36,912 nucleotides of DNA. Origin: a virus. Below are positions 7,232 to 14,378 of this stretch, in pieces. The stretch lies in the IMG/VR virus record IMGVR_UViG_3300043015_000083, positions 1 through 36,912 of that record; one strand, written 5' to 3'. The first letter of the stretch is position 1; the number at the start of each line of letters is the position of its first letter. The position numbers and the translations under genes were made by a program. The notes beneath the pieces are model-generated. The model made no database searches and was not told where the DNA came from. It saw only the letters and a program-made list of their open reading frames with translations.

Positions 7232-9158
7232 TAGTTCCTCGCATTTGCATTTCTACAATATCTTCTTTTGTTTCAATCTCACGTTGCTTGAGGGCAAGTT
7301 CTGCAATCTTCGCACGTTGAGTGAACTCTTGTTCAGTAGGGTCTTGGCCCATACCTTTCATCACAGCCGCATAACGCTTGGTTTCACTATCAACAGGAAG
7401 CAATTGTGTTTCAACTTGATTCTGTTGAATGCGTGAGACAACCTCTTGTGTTTGCGCTTGTGTGTAATCAACCATTGCTTGTTTTTGAGCCATTTCCATT
7501 TGCATTGCTTGCATTTGTGCTTGTTGTTGCTCTGGATTTGGTTGCATAGACTGTTGTAGGCTTGCAATGATTTCTTCACGGTTGCTTAAGTTCATGTTGT
7601 CTACAATAGACTGAACAAGCATTGGATACATTGGTGAATCCTGACCCATTGTCTGTAGCAATTGAACAAGCTGTGTCACTTCATACTCACGAGCAATAAT
7701 ACCCAAAGAGCTACTAGCGACAAACTTAAAGTCTTTAGCAGGGTAACGCTCAGGGTCAAACTGCATATACCGATAAGCAACCTTTTGAACTAATGGGATC
7801 AAGAATGCTTCTTGGAAGTTAATCAATGTACGTTTATGTCGCTTGATGATTGCTCCAAGAGACATAGAAATACCTGCCGCAGTTGAATCGCCATTAATAC
7901 TTCCCGGAATACCTGCCGCATCAATAGCTCCTGTTGCCATCTGCACCATTTGTTGGAGACTGGCAGACTGATTAAATGTGTTGGCGTCAAGATTTCCAAA
8001 TCTAAACGGCTGTAAGATTTCTGAGGGATTGCCATTCGTAAGGATGGCCTTGCCGGGTCTAACTTCCAGTTTGCTTCCCCTAGGAAGGCGTGAAGCATCA
8101 ACAGCAAGCATAGGGTGTACGGTAAGCGCAAGTGCGTCAATTCGTGCTCGTAATTCAGTATCAAGTGCTTTCTGTGCGTTGTAGCCTTTCTCACAGATCC
8201 CACGGCCCCAGAAACGTCCCGGAACAACGTCCCAAGGGAATGCAACAACAGGACGATCTTTCATCATATAAGGATTTGCTTCAGCTTTAAGCAAGATCCC
8301 GCCATTAGCAATAACAATAATTGCTTCTACATACTCTGACTTACCTTGAGCCTTTTCACCGGCATCAGCGTTTTCTTCAAACAAGTCTCTAGGGACTAGA
8401 CCATAGTATTTAGTCAGTCGTACTTTATCGTCTGTGTACAATGTTAAGTCTTGAGTTGGCTCAAGGTCAATGTCGATGGCCGCTTGTTCCACATCAACAT
8501 CTTTCCGGTAAATCCCTGCTTCCTGTGCCATGTGTACTTGGTGTACGGGAACATACTCGTCAATAGCAACACCTAGGGCTTCTTTGACACTGGTGGCAAC
8601 AGGGTCAATCAAGAAGTTCTGAGGCATAACTGGACGTACTTTGAAAACTGTTCGCTCACGCTCCATCACACCGACAGCTTGCATATCACCTTCCATGATT
8701 GGTTCCATGGCAGGAATCAATTCAAGTTCTTCATCGGCAACAATTTCAGCAACACCAGTACCGAATACAGCGGCATTTAGAATACATTCTGCAATTGACT
8801 TACGTGCCGCAACAAACTTAAAGTCCTCTTCAAGATGATTACGGAGATGGAAGATGTCAGAATTGTCTTGATCCATCATGTCGTCTTGAATGTCGAACCA
8901 CTTTCCTCTTCCAAAGGTTGCTTCTTCGACCTCTGCGACTGCAGATTCTACGGCTTGCTGTAGGGCAGGGGAGATGATGCGAGAGCGTTCTGAAGATCGC
9001 ATGGCGTCTTCAGCGGCCCATTGGCCTCTCCAAAGACGATAGTATTCGTCGAACTTCTCTTTGTAGTTACCTTCATAGTGGTCACGCCACTGATCGCATT
9101 TGTTGATTACCCAAGACTCAAGGGAAGTTGGGTCAATTGAGTTGTTTTCATATTCCAT
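7206..9158 (-). CDS. Portal (head-tail connector) protein
   Basis: A 650-residue protein just downstream of the large terminase gene, in the usual order terminase-portal-scaffold-capsid. Features typical of podovirus portals are the early SERSRIISPALQQAVESAVAE segment, which enters the clip/wing core, the WDVVPGRFWGRGICEKG segment near the middle, and a very Gln/Met-rich helical C-terminus (about residues 545-640) that would form the barrel. Length is within the range of P22- and T7-like portals. AAGGAT precedes the ATG. A dodecamer at the capsid vertex, bound by the terminase, is the family role. Confidence 0.9.
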   Translation of the reverse strand: MEYENNSIDPTSLESWVINKCDQWRDHYEGNYKEKFDEYYRLWRGQWAAEDAMRSSERSRIISPALQQAVESAVAEVEEATFGRGKWFDIQDDMMDQDNSDIFHLRNHLEEDFKFVAARKSIAECILNAAVFGTGVAEIVADEELELIPAMEPIMEGDMQAVGVMERERTVFKVRPVMPQNFLIDPVATSVKEALGVAIDEYVPVHQVHMAQEAGIYRKDVDVEQAAIDIDLEPTQDLTLYTDDKVRLTKYYGLVPRDLFEENADAGEKAQGKSEYVEAIIVIANGGILLKAEANPYMMKDRPVVAFPWDVVPGRFWGRGICEKGYNAQKALDTELRARIDALALTVHPMLAVDASRLPRGSKLEVRPGKAILTNGNPSEILQPFRFGNLDANTFNQSASLQQMVQMATGAIDAAGIPGSINGDSTAAGISMSLGAIIKRHKRTLINFQEAFLIPLVQKVAYRYMQFDPERYPAKDFKFVASSSLGIIAREYEVTQLVQLLQTMGQDSPMYPMLVQSIVDNMNLSNREEIIASLQQSMQPNPEQQQAQMQAMQMEMAQKQAMVDYTQAQTQEVVSRIQQNQVETQLLPVDSETKRYAAVMKGMGQDPTEQEFTQRAKIAELALKQREIETKEDIVEMQMRGTNGNQTRTG

Positions 9159-9181
9159 GTTAATATCCTTTAGTCACTAAA

Positions 9182-10441
9182 TTAGTAACCTGCCACAGGG
9201 TCTAAGATTTCAAAGTCGTCTTCTTCGTAGTCGTAGTAGTATGCTACTTTTGCTAGTTGGTCAATATATGCAAGTGCGTCAACCAAGTCATCATGCACGA
9301 GGGCATTAGGAAACTGAAAGAGTTCGTCAAGGAACGTAGGGTTCCAATCACCTTCGTTTAAGACAATCTGTCCGTGCTCAAAGCGTCCTTGAAGAGCCCA
9401 GACAACACGATCAGTTTTCTTTTTGTTTCCATGCGTTAGTTCCTCCACCCTGAAGAACCGTTGTTTTGACTTCATCAAATCTGTAAGGTAAGGAAGTACC
9501 GCATTCTTTAAGGCTCCTTTTTCGATACCAACCGCTACTGGTTGATAAGCATCGACAGCCTCGAAAATCTTTCTGGCGGTCTTTTTGATATCCCATCTTC
9601 CATGTACAATATCCGCTACCCACCATCCGTCTTCATTTGCCTTAACGATTGCTATCGCTGTTTGGTCGAGTTTTTTGTTCTTAGACTTCGTTGCGCTTTC
9701 AACATCAGCAAAGCCCGCAAGGTCGACTGCAATATAATAATCCCCAACGTCAGGCTCTTCATCAGAAAACTTAACCCAATCCTCTTTGAAGATCTCAGAA
9801 CCCAGTGCTTCAAACGATGCCAGAAACTCCTGTCGGAATGCATAGGATGACATTGACTTCTTAGCAACATCAATTTCGTCTGGGTCGAGTAGTGGGTTGT
9901 CATAAGACGTAAAATGCCACGCCTTATAAGTCTCATCGCCTGACATTTCCGCATATTTAAACAACTCGTAGAAGTGATTACGGCCCATAGGGGTTCCTAT
10001 GAACATCGCTTGGCCCTTTTGGTCAGCTAGGGCAGGCCGTAGGATGGTTTCCCATACACTAGGCTTCATATCCGCATATTCGTCCATGACAAGGAACTTA
10101 AGGGATACACCACGCATTGTTTCTGGACGGTCAGCACCTTTGAGACTGATGGTAGCACCGTTGACCAGTTTGATTGTCAGGTTGTTAATGTGACTACCTG
10201 TGATGACTGGACTACCTAAGTCCATCAAGGTGTTCCACATAATGTCTCTAGCCTGCCCCTGCGTTGGAGCTACGTAGAAGACGTGTCCTCGCTCAGTCTG
10301 TAGAGCGTTGATAATGAGCATCCATGCCGCTAGACGGGACTTGCCAGTACGACGACCTGCGGCAATAACTTTGAAACGCACAGGGTCACTAAAGACATCC
10401 TGTTGCCACGGGAGAAGTTCGACATTGAGTTCTGTCGACAT
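9182..10441 (-). CDS. terL: Terminase large subunit (packaging ATPase-nuclease)
   Basis: A 419-residue protein with both halves of a packaging motor. The ATPase half has Walker A GRRTGKS (residues 29-35), followed by the Q-motif-like YVAPTQGQAR, and Walker B FLVMDE (116-121). The RNase H-like nuclease half has Asp240 in YIAVDLAG, Glu307 in VGIEKGA, and HDDLVDAL with Asp384/385/388. All expected acidic residues are present. The ATG overlaps the lysozyme stop (TAATG), so translation is probably coupled. Confidence 0.95.
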   Translation of the reverse strand: MSTELNVELLPWQQDVFSDPVRFKVIAAGRRTGKSRLAAWMLIINALQTERGHVFYVAPTQGQARDIMWNTLMDLGSPVITGSHINNLTIKLVNGATISLKGADRPETMRGVSLKFLVMDEYADMKPSVWETILRPALADQKGQAMFIGTPMGRNHFYELFKYAEMSGDETYKAWHFTSYDNPLLDPDEIDVAKKSMSSYAFRQEFLASFEALGSEIFKEDWVKFSDEEPDVGDYYIAVDLAGFADVESATKSKNKKLDQTAIAIVKANEDGWWVADIVHGRWDIKKTARKIFEAVDAYQPVAVGIEKGALKNAVLPYLTDLMKSKQRFFRVEELTHGNKKKTDRVVWALQGRFEHGQIVLNEGDWNPTFLDELFQFPNALVHDDLVDALAYIDQLAKVAYYYDYEEDDFEILDPVAGY

Positions 10442-10899
10442 TAAGCCTTAGCGTCCTTCATGATGTCGACAAGCTCTTTGCTACGACGACCGACTTGACG
10501 ATACCACTTAGAGTCAATCATCTCATTAGCGGCCATTAGATAGTTACCTTCGTTGACGTAACGTAGCATATTCTTGAATTGTGCTAGACGATTACGCCCA
10601 AGGTTGAATGCCATGTTCACAAGAACCCTTTGGGCATCTGGAGCTTGTCCTGCAAAGTTTAAGACAAGAGTACAGGCATCAGTGTAAGCAACATCACAGT
10701 CCTTACGGAAAACATCAAGGATTCTTTCGTCAGTCACGGGTGTGCCGACAGGCCAAGTGTGCTCCATGTCGTCTTCGGTAACCATATGGCCGATGCCAAA
10801 GGTCGGGTATCCTTCAGAACACAAGTAGATCTCAGTGACGTAACCTTCGTGACGAACTAAGTCTTCTTTCACAATTTCGATTAGTTCATCCTTCTTCAT
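10441..10899 (-). CDS. T4-type lysozyme (endolysin, GH24)
   Basis: A 152-residue muramidase that would cut the glycan strand of peptidoglycan. The catalytic pattern is Glu18 (HEGY), Cys27, Thr33, then the FGIGH box, with spacing identical to T4 lysozyme Glu11-Asp20-Thr26. Cys in place of Asp is a known natural variant. I placed the start at ATG 10899, which has GGGGAG three bases upstream and gives the family N-terminus; an ATG at 11028 would add 43 residues lying inside the upstream gene. There is no signal peptide, so export needs the holin. The gene lies between the small and large terminase genes, an odd place for an endolysin. Confidence 0.92.
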   Translation of the reverse strand: MKKDELIEIVKEDLVRHEGYVTEIYLCSEGYPTFGIGHMVTEDDMEHTWPVGTPVTDERILDVFRKDCDVAYTDACTLVLNFAGQAPDAQRVLVNMAFNLGRNRLAQFKNMLRYVNEGNYLMAANEMIDSKWYRQVGRRSKELVDIMKDAKA

Positions 10900-11305
10900 C
10901 AACTCCCCTAGACTCGTCTTCGACAAGTTCCGCGTCAATAATATCGTTTTCAGTGACCTTTGCATCACCAATGCCACTAATGGTAATCGACACTGAAGGG
11001 CGACCACCACTAGCATTATCTTTTTCAAAGTAACTCACAGGCAACATACGATCCATTAAGAGTTTCCAAGCCGCCGCTTGGTTTTTATGGTCATCGTTTA
11101 GTGCCGCATCAAGAATGCTATCTAAGACCTTCTTGGACTTAGGTGAAGCCAACATCCTAGCTTTATATTCATTAATGATTGCGGTGTCGCCCGGAGGTCG
11201 ACCAACCTTGTTCCTTTTTGTTGGCATTTTTGATTCGACATCTTGTTTTCTAGGTCGACCAATCTTTTTACCACTAGGGCTTAAGGTTTCTTTGTAATCT
11301 GACAC
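10886..11305 (-). CDS. Probable terminase small subunit (DNA-binding)
   Basis: A 139-residue protein, first gene of the late operon, downstream of the promoter at 11412-11440. The basic N-terminus contains two AT-hook-like motifs (GRPRKQ near residue 17 and GRPPG near 36). A helical core (about 45-95) includes KVLDSILDAALNDD and AAAWKLLMDRMLP, and the C-terminus is acidic. Short proteins of this type precede the large terminase in many marine podoviruses and are taken as small terminases. The call rests on position, DNA-binding motifs and memory of relatives, not on a diagnostic motif. Confidence 0.65.
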   Translation of the reverse strand: MSDYKETLSPSGKKIGRPRKQDVESKMPTKRNKVGRPPGDTAIINEYKARMLASPKSKKVLDSILDAALNDDHKNQAAAWKLLMDRMLPVSYFEKDNASGGRPSVSITISGIGDAKVTENDIIDAELVEDESRGVDEEG

Positions 11306-11411
11306 AAGTATTTTCCTTCTTAAGTGTTATGAGGGTACTTGATTGTAAAACATAACGACTAACTCTTAACGAATTACTCAATAGTTGCTCATTGGTACTT
11401 AATATAACTAT

Positions 11412-11440
11412 ATTATACCATAAAAATAACCAAAAGTCAA
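11412..11440 (-). promoter_or_regulatory. Consensus sigma70-type promoter of the late operon
   Basis: On the minus strand TTGACT (11440-11435), a 17-base spacer, then TATAAT (11417-11412) preceded by TGG, an extended -10. It points toward the small terminase gene, about 100 bases away. Only one base of the -35 differs from consensus. It would be read by host RNA polymerase without a phage factor. Confidence 0.88.
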
Positions 11441-11504
11441 GAGATATACTTAAGATTCCTTAGGATGCCCCAAGTTTACCCTTTTGTCAACCCCTTAGAG
11501 CCAC

Positions 11505-11592
11505 TTTTATTCATTTAATTTAACTATGGATATCATATAATTACATTAGTGTGACCAATGTGTTTCTTTTAGTCATTTTTTAGGTATTTCTT
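11505..11592. other. AT-rich tract, candidate DNA unwinding element
   Basis: A visibly AT-rich run (TTTTATTCATTTAATTTAAC, later ATCATATAATTAC, then a T-rich stretch) on the left of the DnaA-box cluster and between it and the late promoter. It contains no open frame with a ribosome binding site. An AT-rich region next to phased DnaA boxes is the layout of bacterial origins, so this is the likely melting site if the origin call is right. Confidence 0.4.
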
Positions 11593-11692
11593 AGGGGTTT
11601 CCTGAGGGTTTCCTTAGCAAGTCTGGGTGGGTACACTGAAATATCAATAGAACACTAGGCACCCCCCGGCCCCTTAGGACACCCTAGGCCAC

Positions 11693-11835
11693 TTATCCAC
11701 AAGAAATACACAGGAAACACACAGGCAATCCACAAGTGATCCACAGTGTGCATAAGTTATCCACAAGTGGACAACCTGTGGGTAACTCAAGGGTATCCAC
11801 AGGGTGTACACAAAAGGATACACAGGTTATCCACA
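11693..11835 (+). other. Candidate replication origin: cluster of DnaA boxes
   Basis: Three perfect high-affinity DnaA boxes TTATCCACA occur at 11693-11701, 11757-11765 and 11827-11835. One-mismatch copies are at 11737-11745, 11793-11801 and, inverted, 11777-11785; weaker ones are at 11726 and 11816. The CACARG core recurs every 11 bp at 11698, 11709, 11720, 11731 and 11742, and CACA again at 11798, 11809, 11821 and 11832, so the sites lie on one face of the helix. The cluster sits where the two gene arms diverge. I infer that host DnaA, or a phage protein with the same specificity, binds here. Confidence 0.7.
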
Positions 11836-11883
11836 GGGTTCTTGAGGGTGCAAGTGTGTGAGCCTAAGTAGTACCCTCAGGAC

Positions 11884-11925
11884 ACACCCAAGCAACACCC
11901 AAGCAACACCCAAGCAACACCCAAG
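11884..11925 (+). repeat. 11-bp tandem repeats (iteron-like)
   Basis: Three exact units ACACCCAAGCA at 11884, 11895 and 11906, plus a fourth partial unit (9 of 11 bases) at 11917. The 11-bp period is the same as in the adjacent DnaA-box array. It is non-coding and directly beside the candidate origin, so a binding site for an initiator is the most likely meaning. Confidence 0.85.
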
Positions 11926-11975
11926 TGTTACCAAACCACACTACACATGTGTTACCAAATCACCCAAGTGTTACC
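11925..11975 (+). repeat. GTGTTACC repeats
   Basis: The octamer GTGTTACC occurs at 11925, 11949 and 11968. The first two continue as CAAACCAC-like sequence. Spacings are 24 and 19 bp. They follow the 11-bp tandem repeats and precede the first early gene. They may be operator or initiator sites; nothing identifies the protein that would bind. Confidence 0.6.
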
Positions 11976-12030
11976 GATAGTGACTAGACTAATGTCTAAT
12001 GGTAATCCTGAAAGCCAGTAATGACGAGGG

Positions 12031-12062
12031 TTTCCAAAGTTGGCATGGTGTCTGCATATACT
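12031..12062 (+). promoter_or_regulatory. Possible early promoter, -10 only
   Basis: TATACT at 12057-12062, within GCATATACTATGG, lies 33 bases before the first early ATG. The best -35 candidates are TTGGCA at 12040 (spacer only 11) and TTTCCA at 12031 (spacer 20), neither good. The same TATACTATG occurs before the gene at 23283. An upstream activator could compensate, or the true promoter may be elsewhere in the repeat region. Confidence 0.35.
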
Positions 12063-12094
12063 ATGGAAACACACAAACAAACGAGGAACACAAC

Positions 12095-12337
12095 ATGACT
12101 ACTTGGACAACATTTGAGACTATCGACGAGAGAGAGTACGAAACGGAGTTCTACATTGATCGCTTAGGCGTTCATCAGTACCGTCAGGACGAGCGCACAC
12201 GGTTCAAGCTTGAGCGGCGGGGCGACGAGTGGAGAGTTGAGGACTTGGAAGCTGAGGATGACCAGTTCCACAAGTATCAGAGCAACATGCGTGACGTGAT
12301 CCATTGGGTCGCCGGTCGCATCTTGTACGGAGCTTGA
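12095..12337 (+). CDS. Early protein of unknown function
   Basis: An 80-residue acidic protein, the first gene of the rightward arm. I chose the ATG at 12095, which has ACGAGGA about seven bases upstream; an upstream in-frame ATG at 11999 lacks a site and precedes the putative promoter. The sequence begins MTTWTTFETIDERE and is rich in Glu, Asp and Arg, with no cysteine cluster or membrane span. As the first early gene it might act on the host, but the sequence does not show how. Confidence 0.7.
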   Translation: MTTWTTFETIDEREYETEFYIDRLGVHQYRQDERTRFKLERRGDEWRVEDLEAEDDQFHKYQSNMRDVIHWVAGRILYGA

Positions 12338-12395
12338 CAACATCAACGGGGCGATGTAGTGTCGCCCTTGTTCACACACGAGAGGAGTACAGAAC

Positions 12396-12587
12396 ATGAT
12401 CACATCACAATTTGATACATGGCAAGCACACGCCAAAACATTGTCAATCGAATCGTTGCAGTATGTTATTGCCGATTGCAAAAACGCACGAGATGCAATG
12501 AAAGGATGGAACCCTGAAAAGGAAAACTATTATCAAGATCAATACTTGACATATTTAGACGAACTACGAATGAGGACAGCAAAATGA
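12396..12587 (+). CDS. Small conserved early protein
   Basis: A 63-residue protein with a strong GAGAGGAG upstream of its ATG. It contains an IADCKNARDAMKGWNP segment and a YYQDQYLTY segment; I recall similar short proteins in marine phages, with no known function. It is predicted mainly helical. Its last four bases overlap the next start (ATGA), so the two are probably coupled. Confidence 0.75.
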   Translation: MITSQFDTWQAHAKTLSIESLQYVIADCKNARDAMKGWNPEKENYYQDQYLTYLDELRMRTAK

Positions 12588-13231
12588 TCAAACTATCTAA
12601 AGCGTCTAAGATGCCTTGTCGCTCGTGGTCTTTGCAAGCTCTCGACACTTGTCCGGGTTCAAAGAAACCAGACGGCACACTGGTCGATGCTTGTGCAGGA
12701 TGCTATGCCACCACAGGCAACTACAGGTTTCCTAATGTAAAAGCTCCACGAGAGCACAACAGAGAGGATTGGAAACGATCAGAATGGGTTGCTGAGATGG
12801 TCTCAGAGCTTGACAACGACCGGTATTTCCGGTGGTTTGATAGTGGCGATATGTACGATATTCGGTTGGGTCGGAAGATTTTGGAAGTCATGCGCTTGAC
12901 TCCTTGGGTTCGTCACTGGTTGCCCACACGTATGCACAAGTTTGAAAAGTTCGTTTCAACCATTGATGCTATGGAATCACTTGATAACGTAGTCGTGCGG
13001 AAAAGCTCTGATAGTATCACAGGGTCAACGATTGAGGGTTTGACTACCTCGACTATCGTACCAACCAAAGAGGACGCACCAAAGGGTTCTACAGTGTGCG
13101 AGGCATACACTAGAGAGGGCAAGTGTGCCGATTGTCGTGCGTGTTGGTCAAAGGATACTCAAGTGGTCGCCTATGTTGCCCACGGTAAAAAGATGGAAAA
13201 GAACTTGATCAAGCTCAAAATGGTGGCGTGA
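12584..13231 (+). CDS. GP88-like cysteine-rich protein
   Basis: A 215-residue protein resembling the phage 'gene product 88' family. It has two cysteine groups: Cys12, Cys23 (CPGS), Cys37 and Cys40 (CAGCYA) near the N-terminus, and Cys172, Cys181, Cys184, Cys187 (KCADCRACW) near the C-terminus. Between them are the family segments RWFDSGDMYD (about 83-92) and HWLPTRMHKFEKF. The eight-cysteine layout suggests a bound metal or iron-sulfur cluster. No catalytic activity is established for the family to my knowledge. Its ATG overlaps the previous stop. Confidence 0.75.
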   Translation: MIKLSKASKMPCRSWSLQALDTCPGSKKPDGTLVDACAGCYATTGNYRFPNVKAPREHNREDWKRSEWVAEMVSELDNDRYFRWFDSGDMYDIRLGRKILEVMRLTPWVRHWLPTRMHKFEKFVSTIDAMESLDNVVVRKSSDSITGSTIEGLTTSTIVPTKEDAPKGSTVCEAYTREGKCADCRACWSKDTQVVAYVAHGKKMEKNLIKLKMVA

Positions 13232-13234
13232 CGG

Positions 13235-13262
13235 TTGACAGTCTGATTGAGTGCTATATACT
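13235..13262 (+). promoter_or_regulatory. Sigma70-type promoter with dyad over the -10
   Basis: TTGACA at 13235-13240, a 16-base spacer, then TATACT at 13257-13262. An inverted repeat GAGTGCT / AGCACTC (13250-13256 and 13265-13271) brackets the -10. It lies just after the GP88-like gene stop and 29 bases before the next ATG. The dyad could be an operator, or the 5' end of the RNA could fold. Confidence 0.8.
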
Positions 13263-13290
13263 GAGCACTCTTTCAACAGGAGAAAAACAC

Positions 13291-13518
13291 ATGAAAACGA
13301 TTAACACAGCACGATTTGAGGTCGGCATACACGACGACCACAAGCACGGTTGGTTCGAGCATCACGAGCACGGTGACGAGTACGGCGGCGGTCTCTGGTT
13401 TGATAATGACGTACTGGTTGACTATGACGGCATAGGCGGGTATCTTCCGGCTGAAATCCTTGAGGCTCTAGAGGCTGAGGGATTCAACGTGGACGACATG
13501 AGACCAGAGGAGGATTGA
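13291..13518 (+). CDS. Conserved small early protein
   Basis: A 75-residue acidic protein starting MKTINTARFEVGIHDDHKHG, followed by a His-rich WFEHHEHG and a GGGLWFDND segment. I recall this pattern from many marine phage early regions; the function is unknown. The ATG at 13291 has ACAGGAG upstream; a longer frame from 13228 would run through the promoter and is rejected. It is the first gene after the promoter at 13235-13262. Confidence 0.8.
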   Translation: MKTINTARFEVGIHDDHKHGWFEHHEHGDEYGGGLWFDNDVLVDYDGIGGYLPAEILEALEAEGFNVDDMRPEED

Positions 13519-13519
13519 G

Positions 13520-13714
13520 ATGAGAGACGATGGACGATACACGACAGTCGCAGAGGACAGTGACTACTACATCACATACGACAGCGCAGGACTGTTCAGA
13601 GTGTACAGTAAGCCATGCGGTGAGTTCGTGGAGGCTGTACGTTATGAGGTCGTGTCTTATGATGATGCGATGTTGTTTGCAACTGGATATTTAGAGGATT
13701 TACCTGATGACTGA
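13520..13714 (+). CDS. Small acidic protein of unknown function
   Basis: A 64-residue protein starting MRDDGRYTTVAEDSD, rich in Asp, Tyr and Val. It begins two bases after the previous stop; the GAGGAGG within that gene's end serves as a ribosome binding site. It overlaps the next gene by 8 bases. No motif is recognised. Confidence 0.7.
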   Translation: MRDDGRYTTVAEDSDYYITYDSAGLFRVYSKPCGEFVEAVRYEVVSYDDAMLFATGYLEDLPDD

Positions 13715-13943
13715 CCACGAGAACCAGTACGACCCACAGTTGCAGTGGGTGATTGATGAGGTGATCTTTGCGATCACTCAACAGAAGCACTCAGACGCTG
13801 TCTGGTTTGACGTCTACGAGACGATCACCGGCTCGACAGCAGATGAGGCTTGGGACGAATACCAACAGCAACAGAGAGCCGATGCAGAGGGCGAGGCTCG
13901 TTATGAACAGGAGCAATACGATGCTAAAACGTATTCATGTTAA
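13707..13943 (+). CDS. Small Gln/Asp-rich protein of unknown function
   Basis: A 78-residue acidic protein. The N-terminus (MTDHENQYDPQLQWVIDEV) and an ITGSTADEAWDEYQQQQ stretch suggest an all-helical fold. The start overlaps the upstream gene and the end overlaps the next gene by 23 bases. I do not recognise the family. Tight packing and codon use like the neighbours support it being translated. Confidence 0.65.
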   Translation: MTDHENQYDPQLQWVIDEVIFAITQQKHSDAVWFDVYETITGSTADEAWDEYQQQQRADAEGEARYEQEQYDAKTYSC

Positions 13944-14160
13944 TCAGCACAACATACGTGCTAACAGCAAAGGTGAGGATCTTCCGGTCTTCACCGTCAA
14001 GACCTACAAAGAAAACCTCAAGGGCGAGCGTGTCGTCATTAAGGGCGACTCTGAACTGGTCTACAGCCCCGACAAGCCTCTCTCATGTGGTGCAAAGGTC
14101 TGGATTGAGACAGCGGCAGACGTTGATGTTTATTTTGGCAACTGGAGGGTCACTAGGTGA
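13921..14160 (+). CDS. Conserved small marine-phage protein
   Basis: A 79-residue basic protein that starts MLKRIHVNQHNIRANSK and contains LPVFTVKTYKENLKG and PLSCGAKVWIET. I recall this sequence pattern as very common in marine phages of several kinds; no function is known. AGGAG lies eight bases before ATG 13921. A longer frame from 13768 is rejected since it lies inside the preceding gene. Predicted mostly beta. Confidence 0.85.
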   Translation: MLKRIHVNQHNIRANSKGEDLPVFTVKTYKENLKGERVVIKGDSELVYSPDKPLSCGAKVWIETAADVDVYFGNWRVTR

Positions 14161-14378
14161 ACAAGGTACCGCCTGTAGAGCGTGATCTGTTGACTGGAGG
14201 GCTCACTTTTGAGTCCGCTAGTCGATGGTGTCAATTCCTCTCTGAGGAGTTCGATTGGCAGGGCAATAGCTCACTATCAGAATATTACAAACGTCGAGCA
14301 CAGGAGCTTTCTGTGGCTCCTAGCGGCTCTTTACATGATCGTCGGCTAGAGGAGGCCATCAAGACATGGAAACGATGA
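14157..14378 (+). CDS. Small protein of unknown function, GTG start
   Basis: A 73-residue protein starting at GTG 14157, which overlaps the previous stop (GTGA) and has GGAGGG about nine bases upstream. It contains ASRWCQFLSEEFDWQGN and a basic helical end. No motif is recognised; the start choice rests on the overlap and the ribosome binding site. Confidence 0.65.
   Translation: MNKVPPVERDLLTGGLTFESASRWCQFLSEEFDWQGNSSLSEYYKRRAQELSVAPSGSLHDRRLEEAIKTWKR

Noticed and set aside
10900-11028. N-terminal extension of the lysozyme as a signal-anchor (SAR) segment
   Set aside because: The 43 codons contain a hydrophobic start but are interrupted by several basic residues, lie inside the small terminase gene and lack a ribosome binding site, while ATG 10899 has a strong one.
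11884-11925. CRISPR-like array
   Set aside because: The 11-bp units are directly adjacent with no spacers, and the only cas-like gene is a phage Cas4-type exonuclease 7 kb away.
11999-12094. Upstream ATG for the first early gene
   Set aside because: There is no ribosome binding site before 11999 and the extra 32 codons cover the possible -10 region; ATG 12095 has a good site.
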